Origin: a virus
Virus record (IMG/VR): IMGVR_UViG_3300010413_000032
Location: 1 to 60,692 of that record
Length of the DNA stretch: 60,692 nucleotides
Direction: 5' to 3' (one strand)
A program made the position numbers and the translations under genes. The notes below the pieces were generated by a model. The model saw only the letters and a program-made list of their open reading frames with translations. It was not told the DNA's origin and did no database searches. Below, one piece after another: positions 54,155 to 60,692 of this stretch. Each line of letters begins with the position of its first letter. Positions within the stretch are counted from its first letter, which is position 1.

Positions 54155-54447
54155 TGTATGACGATAGATGCTTCGGTCCTGGTGAGCGATTTGCTTTCAC
54201 ACTCTTTATGGGGGTTTTTGGGGTTGCCATTAGCCTTCTGGTTGACGTGGATCATATCGTCGCAATTATTGAACATTGTGGCTGGCCGCTTACAATTTTC
54301 AAGCTCTTGGCCTGCACGTCGGGTAGGCCGTATCATTGGCCTTCTGTCATTATCAGTGGCGGTGTTCTTGGTATTGCTATTACACTCTTTGCAGGATTTT
54401 TATTGGGGGCCGTTGTTTCACGTTACCGTAGTAATAAAGTAAGTTAA
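54154..54447 (+). CDS. Membrane protein with DxDH motif, 97 aa
   Basis: ATG at 54154 with AGGAG six bases upstream. Three hydrophobic segments. LLVDVDHIV and a later GRPYHWPS recall the His/Asp motifs of small membrane metal-dependent hydrolases (YdjM/DUF457-like), which supports this frame over the overlapping 54158 frame. Activity is speculative. Confidence 0.62.
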   Translation: MYDDRCFGPGERFAFTLFMGVFGVAISLLVDVDHIVAIIEHCGWPLTIFKLLACTSGRPYHWPSVIISGGVLGIAITLFAGFLLGAVVSRYRSNKVS

Positions 54448-54524
54448 TAAAAATATAACCGCCGCAATTCAATGCTGGCTCTCCGTATCCCTCAATACAA
54501 TGAATAGGGATATCGTTGCATACA

Positions 54525-54558
54525 CAGCCAGGGTTGACTCCTGGCTGTTTTATTTTAT
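54525..54558 (+). terminator. Rho-independent terminator
   Basis: 8-bp stem CAGCCAGG/CCTGGCTG with a seven-base loop, then TTTTATTTTAT. Another hairpin TATCCCT/AGGGATA precedes it (about 54487-54512). Separates the membrane gene from the fibre genes. Confidence 0.85.
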
Positions 54559-54566
54559 GGAGAATT

Positions 54567-54899
54567 ATGGCACAGACACTTACGCTTCAATTTGCATCGT
54601 TTGGTGATGGACAGGTTGTTATTGAATATGACATACGCGATAACAATTGGACCGTCACGCAGTTGCGCTGCATAAACAATAGTCAATACCCCGCCATTGG
54701 CAGTATATACGAGGCGGGAGAACTTGTGTTCACCGCTGTAGCACCTCCAAATCAGACTACAAGCTGGAACATGGTTGGTATTCAACTTAGCTGGCAACCT
54801 GACTATTGGAATGATATTACTGAAACATGGGAGCCTAGTGGGATTGAGATGGGCGACTATGTATTCGTGGCTACATGGCCCTGGACATCGGAGACATAG
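54567..54899 (+). CDS. Probable structural protein, 110 aa
   Basis: ATG at 54567 (MAQTLTLQFASFG) with GGAG four bases upstream, starting just after the terminator. All-beta, Trp-rich (NNWTVTQLRCI, WQPDYWNDITETWEP). Immediately precedes the fibre genes and may be a small tail or fibre accessory protein. Confidence 0.65.
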   Translation: MAQTLTLQFASFGDGQVVIEYDIRDNNWTVTQLRCINNSQYPAIGSIYEAGELVFTAVAPPNQTTSWNMVGIQLSWQPDYWNDITETWEPSGIEMGDYVFVATWPWTSET

Positions 54900-54902
54900 C
54901 GC

Positions 54903-56717
54903 ATGGCGATAACAATAACTCCCTGGGGAACGGCAAACGATTATAAGTCAAGCTCATATCTCACTTCTGGAAGTACAATCTTGTGGAGTAGCTTTGAGGT
55001 TGGCGATGTCATTGTTGTTGCGCTGGCCGACGATCAGTTAACTGCGTCAAGCGCTGTACAATGTTCGCGAGACAACACAAATTGGGATAGTGCTGGCAAT
55101 CCAAGTGTAATTTCGACCGCAAGCAACACTGGTAATGTTATTTGTTCTATTGGTTATGTAGTAATAAACCAAACAGCTTATGACAATATAGAAGCGGGGT
55201 CTTCTGGAACAAATCTATACATTAGACAGTTAAACAACAGTGCAACGGCAAGCGCAGTTGCGTTTTATCACATCAAGGGACTAGAGTCCTCCCCACATGA
55301 CAAGTCTGGAAATACCACAGGTTCAGGAACTACGCACTCTGCTGGATATACAGGAACTTTGTCGCGGTATACCCAAATCGTTATTGCCGCTATTGGTTCA
55401 GAACATAAAATAACAGAGCTTGCTGGAAGCTGGACTTCTGGAGGTCCATATGTTTCTGGGAACGAGCTAAGTGACGGAACCAATGCCAATGGTTCTACGG
55501 CAAACCAAACGATAAGAACTGCTGCCAAGACTGTAACCTGGCTCACCGGAATGTATGGTGAGATAACCAGTGAGGGTTCCTCTGATTACGCTGGTTGTAT
55601 TGCGTCATTTAAGGCTGAACTTGCAACAACGGAGTCATCGGTAACGGCAGATGCATATATATCCACTGGCGGAACAACAGAGGATTCGGTTACAGCCGAT
55701 GCTATTATTGAGAAATCTATAAGTCAGTCTGTTAATGCAAAGGCGGTAGTGGAAAAGTCTATTCCGCAATCTGTGATCGCAGACGCCTTAATAGTCAAGA
55801 CTACAAGTGATTCCATTACTGCCAGTGCGGTCATATTTAAGACGACTGAGCAGTCAATTACTGCTGATTCTGTTGTACAAAAAAGCATATCACAGTCCAT
55901 ATCTGCCGATGCGTCAATTGTGTCTACCGTAGAAGATTCTTTTGTCATCGACGCGACAATATTTAAGTCTACGCAACAGGCTGTTAGCGCAGACGCTATT
56001 GTAAAAAAGGCTTTGTCGGGTTCTTTTAGCGCAGACGCCTCTATCTCAAATTATATAGAACAAGACTTTACCGCCGATGCAACAATAAAGAGGTCCACGG
56101 AGTCATCATTTACCGCAGGAGCGACTGTTACAAGGTCTATAGAGTCTTCTATAAGTGTTGATGCCATTGTTGCAAAGGCTTTTGAGGATTCCATACTTGC
56201 CGACGCGACAATTTTCAAGGCTTCGTCTGGCTCTGTAGCCGCAGATGCAATAGTATTGGCAAGTAACAGTGGCTCTATAACTGCCAACGCAACGATTGTA
56301 ATTACAAACCCTGGAAGTATTACTGCTGATGCCGTTGTGGAAAAGTACACAACTGGTTCTGTCGCTGTAGACGCTACAATTGTTGAGGTAGGGAATCCAG
56401 TGTGGGTGTCTCCAGCCGACACTGTTCCAATTAGCTCTACGCCTATATTGGTATTCCAGATGCCAGAGTCTACAGGTAATATGCATTTTCACATGCAACT
56501 TGACACGGCGAATACATTTGATACTGGTGACTTGCGTGAGTATAAAACCAGCGAGAGTCAAACGAATTGGGAGTACTGGAATGGAAGTGATTGGGTTGCT
56601 GTTCCGTCTGGAGGAGTATCTAATGTGTACTCTGGAAATAACTGTCGCTATACTGTAACAACTCCTTTATCGGCTACTACATGGTATAGGCGTGTTAGGG
56701 GAGGGTTGGTGCCATGA
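54903..56717 (+). CDS. Repeat-built fibre-like protein 1, 604 aa
   Basis: The N-terminal 240 residues are a beta-rich head. From about residue 245 to 485 there are about 17 consecutive 14-residue repeats with consensus S-[IV]-[TS]-A-D-A-[VIT]-[IV]-x-K-[ST]-x-[SE]-[QDG], for example SITADSVVQKSISQ. A C-terminal domain starts VWVSPADTVPISSTP and ends NVYSGNNCRYTV. Same layout as 57037-59232. Exact 14-residue spacing with alternating hydrophobics suggests a beta-helix or trimeric beta-spiral shaft. Confidence 0.82.
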   Translation: MAITITPWGTANDYKSSSYLTSGSTILWSSFEVGDVIVVALADDQLTASSAVQCSRDNTNWDSAGNPSVISTASNTGNVICSIGYVVINQTAYDNIEAGSSGTNLYIRQLNNSATASAVAFYHIKGLESSPHDKSGNTTGSGTTHSAGYTGTLSRYTQIVIAAIGSEHKITELAGSWTSGGPYVSGNELSDGTNANGSTANQTIRTAAKTVTWLTGMYGEITSEGSSDYAGCIASFKAELATTESSVTADAYISTGGTTEDSVTADAIIEKSISQSVNAKAVVEKSIPQSVIADALIVKTTSDSITASAVIFKTTEQSITADSVVQKSISQSISADASIVSTVEDSFVIDATIFKSTQQAVSADAIVKKALSGSFSADASISNYIEQDFTADATIKRSTESSFTAGATVTRSIESSISVDAIVAKAFEDSILADATIFKASSGSVAADAIVLASNSGSITANATIVITNPGSITADAVVEKYTTGSVAVDATIVEVGNPVWVSPADTVPISSTPILVFQMPESTGNMHFHMQLDTANTFDTGDLREYKTSESQTNWEYWNGSDWVAVPSGGVSNVYSGNNCRYTVTTPLSATTWYRRVRGGLVP

Positions 56718-57037
56718 CAGAATTAACCATTCATGGTATTACATTTATACGCAGTGGTTCTTGTAATCGGTGTGGTGCTTGCGGTTGTGAGAAGATGGAC
56801 TGTCCACATTTTTCATATGCTGGCAGATACGCCACATGTGATGTTTATGACACGCGGAACGATATGTGTGAACAGTGCGGAATTAGTCACGACAATTGTG
56901 TTGGCTTTCCAGACAATCCCTGGGTACGTGTTGTACGTGAAGGCATTTGTGGGTATACATTTAACAGAAAAGACGGTGGTAGTATGGATGACCTACCATT
57001 CCTGAATGGCGAATCATGGTTTAGGGGCAGAGGATAA
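56714..57037 (+). CDS. Cysteine-rich metal- or Fe-S-binding protein, 107 aa
   Basis: ATG at 56714 overlaps the previous stop (ATGA). C17, C20, C23, C25, C30, H32, C42, C52, C55, H59 and C62 form two ligand clusters (CNRCGACGC..CPHF and CEQCGISHDNC), loosely like YkgJ-type Fe/Zn-chelating domains. An odd insertion between two fibre genes; perhaps a metal-binding virion part. Confidence 0.72.
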   Translation: MTELTIHGITFIRSGSCNRCGACGCEKMDCPHFSYAGRYATCDVYDTRNDMCEQCGISHDNCVGFPDNPWVRVVREGICGYTFNRKDGGSMDDLPFLNGESWFRGRG

Positions 57038-59232
57038 TGGCGATAACCCTTGGGAATACAACTTCATCTGGCACTCAAATAAATGCCAATACGTCATTTT
57101 CATTCTCGCACACAACACACGCAGACACAGACCTCCTTAACATTACGATTGTAGCACAGGACACCGTTACGTCAGATCGTAACGTAACAGGGGTTACGTT
57201 TAACGGCGTAGCTGCAACAGAGGTTGTTGCCATTGAAACAGGCTCAACGAATATGACCGTTGAGATATGGCGTCTAACAGAAACATCTTACGGCACTAAT
57301 CTTGGTGGAGTAACCGCAAACGTTCAGGTTACATTTGCTGGGAAGACAAGTACTTCTGTTGCCTGGAGTACAGATCTTATAGGTGTAAATCAAACAACGC
57401 CTGTACAAAATTCTAATACGGCATACGGAACAAGCAGTACACCGTCTGTAACAGTTTCCGGTGCTGTTGCTGGCAGTATGACAATAGGCGGCCTTGGCAC
57501 AGCACAGGGTGATTCAACGCTTGTTAGTGTTACGACAGGAACACAACTTGCAGAAGAAGACGCTGGTCCAGTTGTGTTTGCCGCAGCATATAATTCTGGC
57601 AATGGTACATTAGCGTGGTATATAACAAGTAGTTTTCAGTGGCACATTGCCGCCGCAAATTATAATGAGGCTGCTACTGGCGGGAGTGGTAGTGTTACCG
57701 CAGACGCAATTATCGAAAAGTCTATATCGCAAAGTGTTAGCTCTGACTCCGTTATAGAGAAAAGCGTACAGCAGTCTGTTTCATCTGACGCAATAGTCAT
57801 GGTATCGGAGTCTGGATTGGTGAGCGCAGACTCTACTATTAAGTCACAGCAGCAGCAGTCAGTATCGGCTGACTCTGCCATTTTGAGATCTTTTTCACAG
57901 TCTGTAACCGTTGATGCAGTTGTAGAGTCTAGAGTAGAGGCGAGTTTCACAGCCGACGCATATATTTACGCAGAGGCAGTTACGTGGTATTACTGGAGCG
58001 AGATTTGGAGTAACCCTGTATCGACAGCGTACTCGGTCACAGCAGACGCAGTAATTCTAAGACAGGTATCTGACAGTATAATTGCTGACGCAATTGTTAA
58101 AAAGACCATATCTGGTTCTGTTACTGCAGATTCTACTATAAAGAAGGCGGTAGAGCAATCTATCGCTGGCGATGCGGTTGTCAAGAAGTCAAATTCGCAG
58201 TCGGCTACTGTAGATGCGACTATCCGCGTTTTAACAGAGCAGTCAGTAGTCGCAGACGCGACGATTGAAAGCTCTGTTACCCAAAGCGTAAATGCAGACG
58301 CAATTGTTTTACGTGCAATATCGCAGAGCATGATCGCAGACTCTATTGTAAAGAGTAGTGCTGAACAGTCAGTAAGTGCCGACGCATATATTCTTTCACA
58401 GGCAACAGAAGACTCTATAACGGCTGACGCCATAATCAAAACTTCTGTATCGCAAAGTATAAGCGCAAACGCATACATTTTTGGTACAACGGTTCAGGAT
58501 ATAACCGCTGATGCTGTAATCAAGAAGGGTGCTAGCCAGTCTGTAACCGCAGATGCCGTTGTAGAAAGTGCGGTGTCGCAATCTATAAGTGCTGATGCCG
58601 TAATTCAAGCAACGGTCGAACAATCTATAAGTGCCGATGCTGTAATTGAGAAATCTATATCTCAAAGCATTTCCGCTGATGCGACCATACTTGTATATAA
58701 CGAGCAGAGCGTAGTCGCAGATGCTGTTGTAGAACGGTCTGTAGATTCGTCAGTGACCGCAGATGCCATTGTAGAAAGTACAGTATCTCAAAGCATAACT
58801 TCTAACGCCGTTGTTGAAACGACAGTTGAAAGCTCTATAGCGGTAGACGCCGTTATTGAACGTTCGTGGCAACAGTCTGTAACGCTAGACGCGACAATTG
58901 TATGTGTTGGTACTCCAGTATGGGTTTCGCCGCCAGATACTTCTGCGAGTGGCACGTTGCCAGTGTTTGTATTTGAGATTCCAGAGTCGGTAGGCGGTAT
59001 GCACTTTAAGCTAGAACTTGACAAAGTGAATACCTTTGACGGTCCAGATTATAGGTTGATCGAAACTTGGATAAGTACAACTGGTTGGGAATACCATGAC
59101 GGTGTTGGGTGGCAACCATTCCCGTCAAGCGGTGTCTCAAATGTATACTCAGGGAATGAGTGTAGGTATACGGTGCAGGTAGAATTGACAAGTGGCGTCT
59201 GGTATAGGAAGATCACAGGAGGTGTTGCATAA
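57037..59232 (+). CDS. Repeat-built fibre-like protein 2, 731 aa
   Basis: The N-terminal 220 residues are beta-rich (NVTGVTFNGVAATEVVAIE, a concanavalin-like pattern). Then more than 20 units of the 14-residue repeat follow, with one interruption near residue 310 (TWYYWSEIWSNPVSTAY). The C-terminal domain VWVSPPDTS ... NVYSGNECRYTV is homologous to that of protein 1. The start shares a base with the previous stop. Confidence 0.82.
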   Translation: MAITLGNTTSSGTQINANTSFSFSHTTHADTDLLNITIVAQDTVTSDRNVTGVTFNGVAATEVVAIETGSTNMTVEIWRLTETSYGTNLGGVTANVQVTFAGKTSTSVAWSTDLIGVNQTTPVQNSNTAYGTSSTPSVTVSGAVAGSMTIGGLGTAQGDSTLVSVTTGTQLAEEDAGPVVFAAAYNSGNGTLAWYITSSFQWHIAAANYNEAATGGSGSVTADAIIEKSISQSVSSDSVIEKSVQQSVSSDAIVMVSESGLVSADSTIKSQQQQSVSADSAILRSFSQSVTVDAVVESRVEASFTADAYIYAEAVTWYYWSEIWSNPVSTAYSVTADAVILRQVSDSIIADAIVKKTISGSVTADSTIKKAVEQSIAGDAVVKKSNSQSATVDATIRVLTEQSVVADATIESSVTQSVNADAIVLRAISQSMIADSIVKSSAEQSVSADAYILSQATEDSITADAIIKTSVSQSISANAYIFGTTVQDITADAVIKKGASQSVTADAVVESAVSQSISADAVIQATVEQSISADAVIEKSISQSISADATILVYNEQSVVADAVVERSVDSSVTADAIVESTVSQSITSNAVVETTVESSIAVDAVIERSWQQSVTLDATIVCVGTPVWVSPPDTSASGTLPVFVFEIPESVGGMHFKLELDKVNTFDGPDYRLIETWISTTGWEYHDGVGWQPFPSSGVSNVYSGNECRYTVQVELTSGVWYRKITGGVA

Positions 59233-60692
59233 TGCCTAGTTACGCAAGACCTTCAAGTGATATTGCAGTAAGTACGTGGTATAAGTCAACTGGTCCTTCG
59301 CAAACTGACATTTATTTAGACATAGCCGAAGTGACACGCGATGACAACGACTATATTTACTCTACTCCAGATGGCACTGTAGATTCAGCGCCGTGTGAAA
59401 TAGGGTTGTCGTCACTGACCGATCCTCTCAGTTCTAGTGGTCATATCGTTCGCTATACATACAGACGTACAAAGACGAACAAAGACCTTACACTGGTTGT
59501 AAGGTTAAGGCAAGGATCGTCTACAACAATTGCTTCGTGGACACACACGAATCCGTCTGACGTTCTTGCACTTGCAGAACAAACGCTTACAAGTGGTCAA
59601 GCAGACAGTATAAGTGATTATACAGACCTTCGCTTGCAGTTTGAAGTAACAGTAAACGCTGGCGGAGGTGGTCACGCAGAGATTACTTGGGCCGAGTTTG
59701 AAGTGCCTGGTGCTACGAGTGTTTCTGATTCCGTCACGGCAGACTCTACAATAAAAAGGTCTGTAAGTCAAAACGTAAACGCAGACGCAATTGTGCTATG
59801 GGCTGGAATGGCTGGAGACTTAACCGCCGACGCCATTGTAAAGAAGGGCGTTTCCGATTCGGTTGCAGCAGACTCTACGATATTTAGTACAAATTCTGAC
59901 AGCGTTGTTGCAGATGCCGTTGTAGAGGTTCCTGTCGATCAGTCTGTCAGTGCCGACGCATACATTCAAACTGGTGGGCCTGTATCTGACAGTATAACAG
60001 CAGATGCGGTAGTGCTGGTCGGGCGTAGCGACTCCGTGCTTGCTGACGCCGTTGTTGAGAGATCGGTTAACCAGTCCGTTACCGCAGATTCTACAATCGA
60101 GAAAGTTGTAGAGCAAAGCGTTTCTGTCAATGCTGTGATTTACGGCTCTGGTGGAGGCTCCGTTGTTACAGATGCCGTTATTAAGTCAAGCGTATCTGGT
60201 TCTGTTTTTGCAAATGCTGTTGTTGAACGATCTACAAGTCAATCAGTTACCGCAGACTCTGTTATAGAAAAGCTAATAGAACAAAGCATAACCGCAAGTG
60301 CCATGATCTCTGCTGGTGGTACTGGATTTATTACAGTAGACGCTACAATAAAGGGTGCTAAATCTAATTCTGTAACGGCAGACGCACGTATAGCTGGAAG
60401 TGTTTCTGGCTCCGTGACTGCTGACGCTGTTATTGATCCGCCATGCTTTGGTTTTTCAAGCGACATATGGAGTATCAATGTAACAGAGGCAGTATACTTT
60501 ACGGCAGACGCTACAATCAAGAAGGCGCAAGCGTCAAGTATAACTGCTAACGCAGTAATAGAAAAGTCTGCAAGCCAATCAATAACCGCAGATTCAATTG
60601 TTAAGCGTTTTGTGTCAGGCAGCGTTACGGTTGACGCAGTTGTTGAAAGGACTATATCCGGTAGTATAACCGCAGATGCTTATATAAGTAAA
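59232..60692 (+). CDS. Repeat-built fibre-like protein 3 (runs off right edge)
   Basis: ATG at 59232 with GGAGG nine bases upstream. Open for 487 codons to the window end. Different N-terminal domain (MPSYARPSSDIAVSTWY, about 160 residues), then the same 14-residue repeats (SVTADSTIKRSVSQ and so on) to the edge, broken near residue 410 by CFGFSSDIWSINVTEA. Confidence 0.85.
   Translation, partial: MPSYARPSSDIAVSTWYKSTGPSQTDIYLDIAEVTRDDNDYIYSTPDGTVDSAPCEIGLSSLTDPLSSSGHIVRYTYRRTKTNKDLTLVVRLRQGSSTTIASWTHTNPSDVLALAEQTLTSGQADSISDYTDLRLQFEVTVNAGGGGHAEITWAEFEVPGATSVSDSVTADSTIKRSVSQNVNADAIVLWAGMAGDLTADAIVKKGVSDSVAADSTIFSTNSDSVVADAVVEVPVDQSVSADAYIQTGGPVSDSITADAVVLVGRSDSVLADAVVERSVNQSVTADSTIEKVVEQSVSVNAVIYGSGGGSVVTDAVIKSSVSGSVFANAVVERSTSQSVTADSVIEKLIEQSITASAMISAGGTGFITVDATIKGAKSNSVTADARIAGSVSGSVTADAVIDPPCFGFSSDIWSINVTEAVYFTADATIKKAQASSITANAVIEKSASQSITADSIVKRFVSGSVTVDAVVERTISGSITADAYISK

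Noticed and set aside
55640-60692. 42-base periodic repeats as a CRISPR array or satellite
   Set aside because: Units diverge at DNA level, there are no spacers, and they lie in frame inside open reading frames encoding 14-residue protein repeats.

Overview
This window is part of the genome of a double-stranded DNA tailed bacteriophage (Caudoviricetes). The evidence is a contiguous head-packaging and structural module (small and large terminase, portal, HK97-type prohead protease with scaffold, major capsid protein, cell-wall lysin, fibre-like proteins) beside a phage-type replication and nucleotide module (sliding clamp, RecA, SSB, class II ribonucleotide reductase, dUTPase, ThyX) and a dense field of small unknown genes and tRNAs. 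The host is a bacterium, as shown by strong GGAGG ribosome binding sites, sigma70-type promoters and several lipoprotein signal peptides, but I cannot name it. Both ends of the window cut through genes.

Layout. Positions 1-39857 are read leftward (minus strand). Positions 1-18573 hold about fifty small genes, mostly unrecognised, with about 20 recognisable tRNA genes threaded between them, often touching or overlapping the coding ends. Recognisable products here are ThyX, an RNA ligase, an SPFH lipoprotein, a sulfotransferase-like protein, an HNH nuclease and several zinc-ribbon proteins and lipoproteins. Positions 14160-14654 are a compact cluster of unusual tRNA-like structures. A CCA-adding enzyme lies at 19152-20600. 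Positions 20997-26453 form a distinct operon-like block built around a ThiF/E1-like adenylating enzyme. It also holds a small protein ending in glycine, a putative cysteine peptidase with zinc ribbons, a second zinc-finger protein and an unknown protein. I regard this as a candidate phage ubiquitin-like conjugation system. Positions 26541-38867 carry nucleases, three DNA methyltransferases, dnaN, recA, ssb, an HNH nuclease, nrdJ and dut.

A divergent promoter region (39858-39974) separates the two halves. From 39975 rightward everything is on the plus strand: terS, terL, a glycosyltransferase, portal, two small membrane proteins (possible holins), protease/scaffold, capsid, a strong terminator, a two-glycosidase lysin, a sulfotransferase-glycosyltransferase fusion, and three related large fibre proteins made of 14-residue repeats.

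Transcription. Six minus-strand promoters share the -35/-10 boxes and also flanking spacer bases (AAGT after the -35, TTCCAG or a close variant before the -10). The plus-strand promoters lack this signature, which suggests two transcription classes. Three of the minus promoters drive long non-coding, hairpin-rich leaders (18574-18880, 33854-34134, 38944-39396).

How it fits together. The tRNA set reads codons for every amino acid except cysteine. Almost none of the tRNA genes encodes the 3' CCA, which explains the phage CCA-adding enzyme, and an RNA ligase may repair cleaved tRNAs. Together they look like a self-sufficient tRNA supply and maintenance system. All family assignments come from reading motifs by eye; no database search was run.
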